From positions 1-64,000 of the IMG/VR virus record IMGVR_UViG_3300025703_000002: a stretch of 64,000 nt of DNA, one strand, 5' to 3'. The position numbers were made by a program, and so were the translations under genes. Under the pieces are notes generated by a model. It had not been told where the DNA came from and ran no database searches. It was given only the letters and a program-made list of their open reading frames with translations. The DNA comes from a virus. This document shows, in pieces, positions 37,537 to 46,288 of the stretch. The stretch's first letter is position 1. The number at the start of each line of letters is the position of its first letter.

Positions 37537-38736
37537 ATGGCGATAAAGAAACTTCGGCCCCGAGTAGATTGGGACCCTTTTAGACCGGCCCCACAGCCGG
37601 CCGGAAATCCAAACTTTCAAGCTCCCATAGGCGGTTGGATTCAGCAGGTTCCTGTTCCTCTTGACGATCCTAACCCGTTCGGGATAGAAGATGTCCAACG
37701 GCAACTAAATGCTTATGTGGATAGAGTTTTTGAATACCCGGCAATTCATCCCCAGGCTCATTTTCAGATCCACGAAGACGAAGATCTAGAAAATCCAGGT
37801 GATCCTGGTCCATGCCCTGAATTTCTTATCCGTCCTGAGGGGTTGTCTCTAGACGAGACGATGGTTCTTAGTGCGTGGAAGAAGGACAGACAGAGGTATC
37901 TAGTTGATCTCTCGAAACAACCTGAGCCCCTTCGTGACGACTACCACCGAGAAGAGAACTGGAAACGGGTCTATAACGACTGGCTTCTAGCGGGGGGTCA
38001 AGTCCGTCCGCCTCAAAGGATCTCTGATCCGGGTATGATTAAGAGACTAAAAGCCCGTGGGGAAGCAACTCCAAGATTCTCTTTACCGTATACCCCCGAG
38101 GAAATGAGACTTCGTCTCCGTGGGACTATCGTAACGATTGACGACCGACCGTGTTATGTCTCAGAGGCTGGAGGGAACGTTCGCGACTCTGAACATAATG
38201 TTGTCGCTCCGGGATTGTATGTTATGTACTCGGATACAACAGTCTCTTGTCTCGTTCCTCGTCTCCACGTCCTAGACTTTCGGCCGTTTGAGCCAGGGTA
38301 TATTCAGAGGCATCCAGAGTTTGCTGAATTCTATCTGCGACATCCCGCAAGAATCTATCGTCAAGGAATCCATCCAGAGAACTCTCAGATGCTTGATGCC
38401 GTAACAGGGTATTCTAAACCAATACCGTCTCGTTCCGGAGAGATCTGCAAGCTCTTAAAGGCGTTCGAGGATCGAAATGAAACATCGAATCTAACGAAAG
38501 AGACTATAGCGAGACTAACGGAGATCTATAAACAGACCTCTGGGACACTCTGCCCGTCTGCCCGATTGTCTAATAAAGTCGCGGCGACGATTAAGGATAA
38601 AACCCAGAAGATTCATGTCCTATTTAAAGGGGTATCTTGTTGTGTCTTTGATTCTGAGAGAAATCCTCGATTTGATGAGAACTTCTGCTCGTTGCCGTCG
38701 GTTCGAGAAGAACTCTGGTCCGTCGGGATTAAATAA
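37537..38736 (+). CDS. Unknown 399-residue protein in the amidoligase cluster
   Basis: A basic and proline-rich N-terminus (PFRPAPQPAGNPNFQAPIGG), a middle with many charged helices, and a small beta module (GTIVTIDDRPCYVSEAGGNV, YVMYSDTTVSCLVPRLHVLD) near residues 205-255. No catalytic motif is recognised. It lies between the two amidoligase genes in the same polycistron, so it is a candidate substrate, carrier or scaffold for the modification. A virion-associated role is also possible. Confidence 0.5.
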   Translation: MAIKKLRPRVDWDPFRPAPQPAGNPNFQAPIGGWIQQVPVPLDDPNPFGIEDVQRQLNAYVDRVFEYPAIHPQAHFQIHEDEDLENPGDPGPCPEFLIRPEGLSLDETMVLSAWKKDRQRYLVDLSKQPEPLRDDYHREENWKRVYNDWLLAGGQVRPPQRISDPGMIKRLKARGEATPRFSLPYTPEEMRLRLRGTIVTIDDRPCYVSEAGGNVRDSEHNVVAPGLYVMYSDTTVSCLVPRLHVLDFRPFEPGYIQRHPEFAEFYLRHPARIYRQGIHPENSQMLDAVTGYSKPIPSRSGEICKLLKAFEDRNETSNLTKETIARLTEIYKQTSGTLCPSARLSNKVAATIKDKTQKIHVLFKGVSCCVFDSERNPRFDENFCSLPSVREELWSVGIK

Positions 38737-38755
38737 TTCCTAATAGGAGGTTCGG

Positions 38756-39628
38756 GTGTTTTCTGACGAGATCAAACTCCAGATGTTTAAACAGCCATGG
38801 ATTGAAACGGTACAACGTGGGGCTCAAGAGGGAGAACTCAGACCCCTCCACGAGTATGACAAGGATCGTCTCTTCGGTATCGAGATTGAACTAGAAGGAT
38901 TGGAATTCCCTCAAAGAGTCCCCGGATGGATGGCGCATAACGAGGGGAGTCTCCGGGGCGGTGGAATCGAGTACGTCACAGACGGTCCCGTGACATTCGA
39001 AGGAGTCCATAAATACCTGAAGTCTTTGAACTCAAAACTTGTCGCAAACGGGTCGAAAATCCGAGAGACATACAGGGCGAGTACCCATATCCACTATAAC
39101 GTTCAGAATAGAACGTTAGACCACATTCTGAAATCGATAATCGTCTTTATGTGTTACGAGCCGTTGATCTGCGAACTCTGTGGTCCGGAAAGAAATGGTA
39201 ATCTTTTCTGCCTTCCGACGTATGACTGTGGAGACATGACGTTATGGCTTCAGGAGTTTTTAAAGAAACTTTCGGGCCCCGCAAAGACTCTTGTACCATT
39301 TAGATATCTTCAGAGAGGGAAGTATTCGGCACTTAATACCGACCCGTTGACTAAATTTGGGACGCTTGAATGTCGAGTCTTCCCGAGTACAATTAATGTC
39401 GATGCGATCTATTCCTGGTGTTCGTGGCTTCATGAGATTCTGGGGCAGCCTATTGATAGTGTCTCAGACTACGTGAGGTCTCTAGAGGGCTCTGCGTTTA
39501 ATCCCAGAGGAGAGATCTCTAGGATCTTCAAGGACGCTGAACTCCCCGGACACGCAAGGTCTTTGATCGGATTCGGAACAGAGCAGGCGTGGCCTCTAGC
39601 CATGGTATACGAAAGGGCTTTGAAATGA
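38756..39628 (+). CDS. Amidoligase enzyme (second of the cluster)
   Basis: A 290-residue protein from a GTG start after ATAGGAGG. It has family motifs FGIEIELEGLEF, NEGSLRGGGIEYVTDGPV, ASTHIHYNV, KYSALNTDPL and FGTLECRVFPST, the usual phage amidoligase set. The Glu pair in IEIELEG and the His pair should bind metal/ATP. It probably catalyses another amide bond formation. It overlaps the ATP-grasp gene. Confidence 0.8.
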   Translation: MFSDEIKLQMFKQPWIETVQRGAQEGELRPLHEYDKDRLFGIEIELEGLEFPQRVPGWMAHNEGSLRGGGIEYVTDGPVTFEGVHKYLKSLNSKLVANGSKIRETYRASTHIHYNVQNRTLDHILKSIIVFMCYEPLICELCGPERNGNLFCLPTYDCGDMTLWLQEFLKKLSGPAKTLVPFRYLQRGKYSALNTDPLTKFGTLECRVFPSTINVDAIYSWCSWLHEILGQPIDSVSDYVRSLEGSAFNPRGEISRIFKDAELPGHARSLIGFGTEQAWPLAMVYERALK

Positions 39629-40395
39629 TCCTTCATTCATACAATCGGGGGGAGGGTATAAAAGATCTCAGAGCTGCCTTAGAGGCCCGTGGAGAGCACA
39701 CGGTAGTCCTAGACCGTAAACCGATGCGGAAGCGGCCTATGGTCGTCTGCTGGGGCTCTAAACTTATTGCCTACAACCGGGAAGGATGTTTGTTTCTCAA
39801 TCCCCCAGAAGTTACGAAGGTTTTCAGCAACAAGTTGTCTTTCTTTCGCCACGTCGAGAAGAAGTTCGAGAACGATCCGTATCCTTGTCCGGAGTGGACA
39901 ACTGATCCCGAGGTCGCTAAGAACTGGCCGGTGACTGTTGCTCGTCACGTCATAGACGGATCAGGAGGCGAGGGGATCGAGCTTGTTGAAGTCGGTCAGG
40001 AGATTCCTAAAGCCCCGTTGTATACGAAGTATCAGAAGAAGACTTCTGAATATCGTGTCCATGTCTTTAAGGTTCAAGGGGCCTTCGAGATTCGACACAT
40101 TCAGAAAAAGGTCGCCAAGGACAATGGAGAAGAACACAATTTTAAGATTCGAAACCTAGAGAACGGGTTTGTTTTCCAACAGAATAACTTCGAGACCCCA
40201 GAGGCCGTGACAAAGTTGTCAACAGAATTTATGAAAGACTACTTTCCGGAGATTGACTTCGTGGCTCTAGACGTGATATACTCTAAGAAAGAGAATCGTG
40301 CCTTTGTCCTTGAAGGGAATACTGCACCGGGGCTTCAAGGGAAAACTGTCGAAATCTATGTAGACTATCTCCTAGAGAGAAAGAGGATGCGATGA
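39625..40395 (+). CDS. ATP-grasp ligase
   Basis: Start ATG 39625 (MILHSYNRGEGIKDLRAALE), overlapping the stop of the amidoligase gene as ATGA; 256 residues. ATP-grasp motifs are present: PVTVARHVIDGSGGEGIELV (glycine-rich loop), YTKYQKKTSEYRVHVF and FVLEGNTAPGLQG (metal/ATP ligands Glu and Asn). It should form a carboxylate-amine bond via acyl phosphate. Together with the amidoligases it is likely to act on a shared peptide or small molecule. Confidence 0.8.
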   Translation: MILHSYNRGEGIKDLRAALEARGEHTVVLDRKPMRKRPMVVCWGSKLIAYNREGCLFLNPPEVTKVFSNKLSFFRHVEKKFENDPYPCPEWTTDPEVAKNWPVTVARHVIDGSGGEGIELVEVGQEIPKAPLYTKYQKKTSEYRVHVFKVQGAFEIRHIQKKVAKDNGEEHNFKIRNLENGFVFQQNNFETPEAVTKLSTEFMKDYFPEIDFVALDVIYSKKENRAFVLEGNTAPGLQGKTVEIYVDYLLERKRMR

Positions 40396-40577
40396 CTCCA
40401 GAGGAAGAATCGTCTAAATGGAAAGGCCCCTTTCCGGCCTATTATGCCCAGGATGACCCAGACGAGATGGAACGCTTCTTCTGGATTGGCCCATTTGACC
40501 CAGATCTCCAGGAGGATGCAATAATTTATACATTTTCGGACAGGAAGTCTGAATTGATTGAGGCCTTAAAAGACTAG
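40392..40577 (+). CDS. Small acidic protein, 61 aa
   Basis: It overlaps the ATP-grasp stop as ATGA. Acidic, with AYYAQDDPDEMERFFWIGPF and a helical end. No family is recognised. It may be part of the amidoligase unit by coupling. Confidence 0.45.
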   Translation: MTPEEESSKWKGPFPAYYAQDDPDEMERFFWIGPFDPDLQEDAIIYTFSDRKSELIEALKD

Positions 40578-40608
40578 AAATTTTGTTATCAAACAAGAAA
40601 GAAGAAAA

Positions 40609-40839
40609 ATGTCTCGCTGCTACATCTGCGATGTGAGTCCTGGAAATCCTAGCATTTATCGAATTTCGAAATCACGTCCTTCGTTGTCTTTTGATTCAAA
40701 ACGTCTCGCCTGGGTATGCTCTGAGTGCGCAGAACCTGACACTTCTATAAATCTTGCTGATCTTATCCTGTCTGACGAAGACTTCCTAGAGCCTAAAGAA
40801 CCTCCTAAGGAGCCTGATAATGGAAATACGGGTAGGTGA
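40609..40839 (+). CDS. Small zinc-ribbon protein, 76 aa
   Basis: CYIC (residues 4-7) and CSEC (about 37-40) form one zinc ribbon. The tail is acidic and Pro-rich (DFLEPKEPPKEPDN). Similar small Cys proteins occur next to phage primases. Function unknown. Confidence 0.5.
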   Translation: MSRCYICDVSPGNPSIYRISKSRPSLSFDSKRLAWVCSECAEPDTSINLADLILSDEDFLEPKEPPKEPDNGNTGR

Positions 40840-41008
40840 CCACGTCTCCGATTCTAGATCCTCTTTTCATGGCAAGGTTATTCGGAATGGCCGAAAATTT
40901 ACGACCTTTCTTGCCGGGGGTTATGGGATTGTCCGGATTAAGACAAGAGACTTAGATCGAAATGCTCCTAAAGGCTCGGCAACCGTGCCCATGCGGCCAG
41001 TCAAGTGA
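40820..41008 (+). CDS. Small KOW/SH3-like protein, 62 aa
   Basis: The sequence (MEIRVGDHVSDSRSSFHGKV, then GYGIVRIKTRDLDR) has the V-G-D-H-V and G-K-V pattern of a small barrel. It overlaps the genes on both sides. An interaction with the primase is possible but untested. Confidence 0.45.
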   Translation: MEIRVGDHVSDSRSSFHGKVIRNGRKFTTFLAGGYGIVRIKTRDLDRNAPKGSATVPMRPVK

Positions 41009-42557
41009 TGCCTGGCATTTATATGACGACGGTGGGTACTGCTTTTCATGTTCAAATATAAATCTACCTAAGAATTTTAAGTCTTCACAAGAAAGATCTG
41101 TTTTGGAACAAGAGTTCGTTGAGGCTACATACGACTTTCTAGGTTTCCGGGGCATTACTGAAGAAACCTTTAGGAAATATAACGTACTGACTAAGATCAT
41201 CGAAGGTCGGGCACAGTCTCTGTTCTTCCAATACGAGAAAAACCGAGGCAAGGTCCGGTCTGTTCAACGTAAAGACTTTCATTGGATAGGAGACAAAAGT
41301 GACAAACTCTTCGGCCAAGACGTCTTCCCTCCCGCTAGTTCGAACGAAATCACCATCACCGAAGGTGAACTTGACGCTGCGACAATATTCCAAGTTATCG
41401 GACGCCCAGCGGTCTCTATCCACGGCGCTGCTACAGCTCTCCGAGATTGCCGCCAACAGCGAGAGTACCTGGCATCTTTTAAGAAAATTATCCTCGCTTT
41501 CGACGGAGATAAAGCGGGTAAAGCAGCAGCTCAGGCGGTTGTAAGCTCCGGGCTTTTCGATTTCGATCGACTGTACTGGATCAATTTCCAGGAAGTCCTA
41601 AAGGATGCTAATGCCTTCTTAGAGACCGGGAAATCTGATGAACTCAAGAGGATGTGGTGGAACGCCACGAAGTTCATGCCTGACGGCGTGATTTCTAGCT
41701 TCCATCAGTTTGATACAGCTATTGATGACAATCTTTTCCAGGAACCTATCGGGACTTGGCCCTGGCCTAAACTTCAGGAGATGACTCACGGTCTTCGTCC
41801 CGGAGAGATCACCCTTATAACGGCACTTGAAGGTTGTGGAAAATCTGAAATTGTTCGTGCCTGCGAATACCATCTTTTGAAGAATCACGATGTCAACCTC
41901 GGAGTAATTCACCTAGAAGAGCAGAAAGCGAGATCTCTTAAAGGTCTCGCTGGTCTCCAGCTACAAGTCCCCGCGCATTTTCCTGGGAGGGTCTCAAACG
42001 AGGAGATTAAGAAGGCTCTACATGACCTCGTTAAACGTGATGATCGGCTCCATGTCTACTCTCAATTTGGATCAGACGACCCTGATGTTATTCTAGATAC
42101 CATGAGGTTCCTCGTAGCGGCTTGTGGATGTCAGGTTCTTGCTCTAGACCACATAACGATGCTAGTCACCGGCAAGGACGAGACAGACGAACGGAGGTAT
42201 CTAGACTACCTTTCAACGAAGATGGGGCGGATGGTTAACGACCTAAAGTTCCATCTGATTCTTGTATCCCACGTTAATGACGAAGGAAAGACCAGGGGCT
42301 CTCGAAATATCTCTAAGGTGTGCTCTACAAGGGTAGACCTTATGAGGGATATCGTGGCTGAAGACGAGGTTACTCGAAATACTACCTCGCTGGTAGTTTC
42401 CAAGAATCGCTTTGGATCGGTTACGGGGCCTGCTGGACGGCTTCTCTTCGATCGTGAGACCTTCACCCTCTCAGAACTGCCATTCCTTTCAGAGGAGCCT
42501 CTAAAGGGCTCTGGGGGGCATTCTAAGATTATCGATGCAAAGGAGTTACCGGTATGA
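40962..42557 (+). CDS. Bifunctional DNA primase-helicase, T7 gp4-like
   Basis: A 531-residue protein (T7 gp4 is 566). The N-terminal zinc site uses Cys9, Cys11, Cys27 and Cys30 (first pair spaced C-P-C). TOPRIM primase motifs are TEGELDA (Glu134) and AFDGDKAG (Asp181/183). The RecA-type helicase has ALEGCGKSE (Walker A, about 288-296), a following IHLEEQK, ALDHITM (Walker B) and a RGSRNISKV arginine/His-finger region. It unwinds DNA as a ring and primes lagging strands. It overlaps small genes at both ends. Confidence 0.9.
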   Translation: MLLKARQPCPCGQSSDAWHLYDDGGYCFSCSNINLPKNFKSSQERSVLEQEFVEATYDFLGFRGITEETFRKYNVLTKIIEGRAQSLFFQYEKNRGKVRSVQRKDFHWIGDKSDKLFGQDVFPPASSNEITITEGELDAATIFQVIGRPAVSIHGAATALRDCRQQREYLASFKKIILAFDGDKAGKAAAQAVVSSGLFDFDRLYWINFQEVLKDANAFLETGKSDELKRMWWNATKFMPDGVISSFHQFDTAIDDNLFQEPIGTWPWPKLQEMTHGLRPGEITLITALEGCGKSEIVRACEYHLLKNHDVNLGVIHLEEQKARSLKGLAGLQLQVPAHFPGRVSNEEIKKALHDLVKRDDRLHVYSQFGSDDPDVILDTMRFLVAACGCQVLALDHITMLVTGKDETDERRYLDYLSTKMGRMVNDLKFHLILVSHVNDEGKTRGSRNISKVCSTRVDLMRDIVAEDEVTRNTTSLVVSKNRFGSVTGPAGRLLFDRETFTLSELPFLSEEPLKGSGGHSKIIDAKELPV

Positions 42558-42709
42558 AATACATGATCGTTCAGACGGTGAGTCTCAAAGGTCTTGAATT
42601 CCAGGTTAACCAATACATCAAATTAGGTTGGATTCCCGAGGGGGGCATCCTCCATATCCCGAGTAGAATAGACAGTACGACATACTGCCAAGTCATGGTG
42701 AAGAAATGA
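42554..42709 (+). CDS. DUF1737-like small protein, 51 aa
   Basis: ATG overlaps the primase stop. The sequence fits the small DUF1737 pattern: Y-x-I-V-x-T-x-S-L-x-x-L, V-N-x-x-I-x-x-GWIPEGG and CQVMVKK. Function is not known for the family. It is coupled to the replisome genes. Confidence 0.6.
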   Translation: MKYMIVQTVSLKGLEFQVNQYIKLGWIPEGGILHIPSRIDSTTYCQVMVKK

Positions 42710-42969
42710 AAACAGCCTACCTATGGATATTTTCAGATTTTATGACCCATCGACGACCTCCTCGATTTGAGATCGTAGCGGATCTTGTCTTCTCTTCTGT
42801 GGAGAAGTTTCAAGAACTCGCTAAAGATAGTTCTCTCCCCGAGAGTGTTGTTAATCTGGTATTAACAGAAGAATTTGATCCTTCGTTTGTAGGGGTGTGC
42901 TCTCAGCTTGTCCCCATCCAGGTTCCAGACAGTTTTGATCGGTGGGATTTTATTCCCGATAAATACTAG
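42706..42969 (+). CDS. Hypothetical protein, 87 aa
   Basis: It overlaps the previous stop. A helical start (YLWIFSDFMTHRRPPRFEIV) and a FQELAKDSSLPESVVNLVL helix. No family. Confidence 0.4.
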   Translation: MKTAYLWIFSDFMTHRRPPRFEIVADLVFSSVEKFQELAKDSSLPESVVNLVLTEEFDPSFVGVCSQLVPIQVPDSFDRWDFIPDKY

Positions 42970-42979
42970 GAGACTCATT

Positions 42980-43285
42980 ATGACACTGAAAGTAAAAGAC
43001 CTTAGCGAAGGTGATACCTGTTCCATTAAGCTAACAGTTCAATCTATCGTCGCAGCAGGGGTATACTGTACAAACTCCGTGTTTCTCTACGGGGATGTCG
43101 AAATCGAGAAAATCTATCCCCGACCTCTGAAGGTGGGTGACATCGTTAACAATGGTGGAATTGTCAAATACATCCTCCTATGTATTGACGGGGACCAGGC
43201 CTTTATTCGAAGGCTCAGTGCCTATCCGAATCATTATATGGTCGAGGTACGAAACTTAACGCTTGACAATCCTTCGAATTCATGA
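42980..43285 (+). CDS. Beta-barrel-like protein, family member 2
   Basis: Start ATG 42980, after CTAGGAGACTCATT, gives 101 residues. Shared pattern with the 32745 product: V-K-D-L-S-E-G-D-T, I-Y-P-R-P-L-K-V-G-D-I-V, Y-I-L-L-C-I-D-G-D-Q-A-F-I, and a C-terminus LTLDNPSNS against FTLDNS. Promoter P4 lies inside its last codons in the same relation as P3 in the paralogue. Confidence 0.6.
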   Translation: MTLKVKDLSEGDTCSIKLTVQSIVAAGVYCTNSVFLYGDVEIEKIYPRPLKVGDIVNNGGIVKYILLCIDGDQAFIRRLSAYPNHYMVEVRNLTLDNPSNS

Positions 43286-43311
43286 TACCCTATCTTTACC
43301 TTCCCAAGGGT
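43263..43311 (+). promoter_or_regulatory. Promoter P4 with leader hairpin
   Basis: TTGACA (43263-43268), a 17-bp spacer and TACCCT (43286-43291) preceded by TGA. It is followed by ACCTT and a CCTT-ccc-AAGG stem (43299-43302/43306-43309). The sequence closely matches P3 at 33049 over more than 50 bp. It serves the polymerase operon. Confidence 0.65.
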
Positions 43312-43335
43312 TCACCTATAATCTAGGAGCAAATA

Positions 43336-43656
43336 ATGCCTAAGGTTTCGGATCTCCGTCCGGGAGACAAGTTTCTAGTCGAATTCATATGCTCTTCTTA
43401 TCTTGAGGCTCCTAAGATGGGCTGCGTAGCCTTGCTAAGTACAGGTCACGGGGGAAGCTACACCTTCCACGAGGTGAGTTGTGAGGTCCACAGTATTCTT
43501 CCCAAACCAATATCTGTCGGAGATACTGTGTTGGCAGGTCGTACGACTGAACCGTATAAGGTTCTTGCTATAGATGGCGCAAATTCGTGGCTAAAGCACT
43601 GTGCTAGTGGGGTGAATTATGCGTCTCCGGTATCGATTCTCAAGAGGATTTTATAA
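43336..43656 (+). CDS. Beta-barrel-like protein, family member 3
   Basis: 106 residues with the family pattern (VSDLRPGDKFLVEF, ILPKPISVGDTVLAG, YKVLAIDGANSWLKH). It shares one base with the next family member, which starts at its stop. Tandem duplication has clearly produced 42980-43973. Function unknown. Confidence 0.6.
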   Translation: MPKVSDLRPGDKFLVEFICSSYLEAPKMGCVALLSTGHGGSYTFHEVSCEVHSILPKPISVGDTVLAGRTTEPYKVLAIDGANSWLKHCASGVNYASPVSILKRIL

Positions 43657-43973
43657 TGGATTTGTTTGATACGATTAAGAAGGGCGACAAGATCGTCTTT
43701 GAGCTTACGGCGGAAGAAGATTCAAGCCTCGGGTGGGTCACGGTATCCTCTCCGAAGAGTGCCACCAGCCTTTACAAGGATGGGTGGATAGGGAACAGTA
43801 TCGTAAAGGTTATCCCGAGGTCGATAGCTGTAGGAGATATTGTTACTTCTAGCTGGCCGTATACTGAGGAGTATGAGGTTCTTATGATTGACGCCGATCT
43901 AGCGTGGGTTAAGGTACGTCAAGGTAGAGATCACTATACGATTGATACCTTTTATCTTACGAGGGTTCCATGA
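43656..43973 (+). CDS. Beta-barrel-like protein, family member 4
   Basis: 105 residues: KKGDKIVFELT, VIPRSIAVGDIVTSS, YEVLMIDADLAWVKV. It is the third in a row of the same family and overlaps the SLOG-like gene as ATGA. Confidence 0.6.
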   Translation: MDLFDTIKKGDKIVFELTAEEDSSLGWVTVSSPKSATSLYKDGWIGNSIVKVIPRSIAVGDIVTSSWPYTEEYEVLMIDADLAWVKVRQGRDHYTIDTFYLTRVP

Positions 43974-44302
43974 AAGTCCTTGTCACAGGTTCTTCTAAGG
44001 CGTTCAAGAGCGAGACAATCTACAAGGCTCTTAACACTCTCCACAAAGACCAAGGAATCCACCTAGTCTTTATCACGAATGACAACGGGTATGCCTATCT
44101 GGCTTCTGTCTGGGCGTCGGACAACAAGGTTCCTACGAGGCTGTTCCTTCCTGTCCGCTCAGAGGATTGTCGAAAGGTTAACCAAAGGATGATCGATGCA
44201 AAGCCGGACCTTGTCCTAGCCTTTCCGGGAGAGATTCCGACGATTGATCTCGTCACCCGTGCGACGAAGACAAAGATTCCTGTTATCGAGATCGAGGGTT
44301 AG
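43970..44302 (+). CDS. SLOG/DUF2493-like protein
   Basis: A 110-residue Rossmann-like protein with MKVLVTGSSKAFKSETIYKA at the start and VLAFPGEIPTIDLVTRATKT near the end, the DUF2493/SLOG signature (nucleotide-sugar or ligand sensor fold). The family often binds nucleotide-derived ligands. Its role here is unknown. Confidence 0.65.
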   Translation: MKVLVTGSSKAFKSETIYKALNTLHKDQGIHLVFITNDNGYAYLASVWASDNKVPTRLFLPVRSEDCRKVNQRMIDAKPDLVLAFPGEIPTIDLVTRATKTKIPVIEIEG

Positions 44303-44422
44303 ATGGCAAATTGGGTCGGAGACATCTTCGCAGGAGTTTTAGGATTCTCTCTCGTAGCTCTTGTTGTAACTTTGGTCGGAGTTTTGATTTACTCGGTGAT
44401 TCTTGAGGCCAAGTCTTGGTAA
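44303..44422 (+). CDS. Small membrane protein, 39 aa
   Basis: ATG 44303 (MANWVGDIFAGVLGFSLVAL...). One long hydrophobic helix and a short end (EAKSW). It lies between the SLOG-like and polymerase genes. No family. Confidence 0.5.
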   Translation: MANWVGDIFAGVLGFSLVALVVTLVGVLIYSVILEAKSW

Positions 44423-44439
44423 GATAACAAAAGAAGAAA

Positions 44440-46278
44440 ATGCGAATAATTCTCGATTGTGAGGCGAACGGATTAAACCCTGACCGTATCTGGTGTGTCG
44501 TCGCTAAGGATTACGACACCAAAGAAGTCTTTCACTTTGATCGATGCTGGGAAGATTATGAACCTCTTAGACAGTTTATTCTTAGGAACCGCGATTCTAC
44601 TTTTATTGGCCATTATTTTCTTGGGTATGATCGCCGCGTACTCAATTCTCTCATATCTCATGGGGTAGAAGTTGTTAAACCTAGTCAAGTCATTGATACT
44701 CTGGTTCTTAGCCGTATGTTTGATTTTTCCATTGCTGGTGGGCATGGTCTTGCTGCTTGGGGTGAGAGGTTTGGTATTGCTAAGCCAGAGATTGCACAGT
44801 GGGATCGATACGATCCTGGAATGCTTCATCGATGCGATCGAGACGTTGCTATCAATGAGAAGCTCTTTGAGAAATACGAGAAATATGTAGACTCGGAGCG
44901 ATGGAAACTGCCGCTTAAGATAGAGATGTCTGCGGCCAACTTCTGCAACGACCTACATCAGAATGGATTTCCTTTCGATAAACCTGCGGCGGAGACTCTA
45001 GTCTCCAGGTGGGAGGAAGAACGTGACGAGATCAATCGAGGATTCGCCGAAGACTTCAAAACGAGATTTCGGGCCATTAAAGTTATCCGTCCGGTACTTA
45101 CCAAAGCTGGAACGATACATCGTGGTGATTTCAGGTGGTATGACGGAGATCTCGGGATATTTTCCGTTGGATGCCCGTTTACCCTTATTGAGTCTGTTGA
45201 ATTCAATCCTGGGTCGAAGCAGCAAGTTATTGACAGGCTCTGGGATGCAGGATGGCATCCTTATAACAGAACAGCAGGTCATGCCGATTATCTGCGGACT
45301 CGGAAGAATCTCAGGACTGTAGAGAGGACCGAGTATTTTAATCGTTACGGGTGGAAGATAGACGAGCAGAATCTAGCGACTCTCCCTCCTGAAGCCCCGA
45401 AGTCAGCCAAGAAACTCGTTCGATGGCTCGGATTGACCGGTCTGATCTCTCAGCTTAAGAACCACCTTTCGCTGTATAACCAGGAGACTGGGAGTGTCCG
45501 TGGGGAGTTTAATTCGATTGGGGCGTGGAGTCAACGTGTTGCTCACTCTGGGCCTAATATGGCCAACCTTTCTAAGTTACGTGAAGTCAGATCTCTTTGG
45601 AAGGCCCACAAAGACCATGTTCTTGTTGGTTGTGACGCCGCTGGTATTCAGTTTCGTGTCCTGGCTCACCTTGTAAATGACCCCGATTTCATTCAGGCGA
45701 CATGTTATGGAGTAAAAGAGGATGGAACAGATATTCATAGCGTCGTTTGGAAGAAAACGTCCCCTGCATGTCCTAGTCGCGATGACGCAAAGAACTTCAA
45801 TTATGCCTACGTTCTTGGTGTTAGACCCCCCAAAGTATCTCAAATGTGGAAATGCACAGTTCCGGAGGCGATTGAAGCGATCGGGATGTTCCAGAACTCT
45901 TATCCTGGGCTGGCTGAACTTCAGAATGTACGTATTCCTTCTGAAGCCGAACGGGGATATTTTGAGGGCCTTGACGGCCGTTTTGTAAAACAGTCAGAAG
46001 CAAGACTCGTCCTTGCAGGGCACCTCCAGAACGGGGAGAAGGTCATAATGTCGTTGGCCAGGATGCTCGCCGAGGACAAGATGAAACAAAAGGGTCTAGA
46101 ATACGTCTACGTCAACTGGGTCCACGACGAGTTCCAGATCTCGTGCCCTCTTGAGCAGGCAGAAGAGATCGGAATGATTCACAAGATAGCAATTCAAGAC
46201 GCGGGAAAGATTCTTCGTTTGAACGCCCCGATGGACGGAGAGTTTAAAGTAGGTAGAAGTTGGGACGAAACTCATTAG
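44440..46278 (+). CDS. Family A DNA polymerase with 3'-5' exonuclease
   Basis: A 612-residue protein (T7 gp5 is 704). Exo motifs: DCEANGL (Asp7, Glu9), FIGHYFLGYDRRV, and DRDV. Polymerase motifs: A, GCDAAGIQFRVLAHL with Asp399; B, RDDAKNFNYAYVLG with Lys451; C, VHDEF with Asp563. In motif A the residue that is Glu in T7 (and in Klenow Glu710, the steric gate against ribonucleotides) is Gln404 here. No thioredoxin-binding insert is obvious. It replicates the phage genome with the primase-helicase and SSB. Confidence 0.9.
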   Translation: MRIILDCEANGLNPDRIWCVVAKDYDTKEVFHFDRCWEDYEPLRQFILRNRDSTFIGHYFLGYDRRVLNSLISHGVEVVKPSQVIDTLVLSRMFDFSIAGGHGLAAWGERFGIAKPEIAQWDRYDPGMLHRCDRDVAINEKLFEKYEKYVDSERWKLPLKIEMSAANFCNDLHQNGFPFDKPAAETLVSRWEEERDEINRGFAEDFKTRFRAIKVIRPVLTKAGTIHRGDFRWYDGDLGIFSVGCPFTLIESVEFNPGSKQQVIDRLWDAGWHPYNRTAGHADYLRTRKNLRTVERTEYFNRYGWKIDEQNLATLPPEAPKSAKKLVRWLGLTGLISQLKNHLSLYNQETGSVRGEFNSIGAWSQRVAHSGPNMANLSKLREVRSLWKAHKDHVLVGCDAAGIQFRVLAHLVNDPDFIQATCYGVKEDGTDIHSVVWKKTSPACPSRDDAKNFNYAYVLGVRPPKVSQMWKCTVPEAIEAIGMFQNSYPGLAELQNVRIPSEAERGYFEGLDGRFVKQSEARLVLAGHLQNGEKVIMSLARMLAEDKMKQKGLEYVYVNWVHDEFQISCPLEQAEEIGMIHKIAIQDAGKILRLNAPMDGEFKVGRSWDETH

Positions 46279-46288
46279 AGGGATAGTG

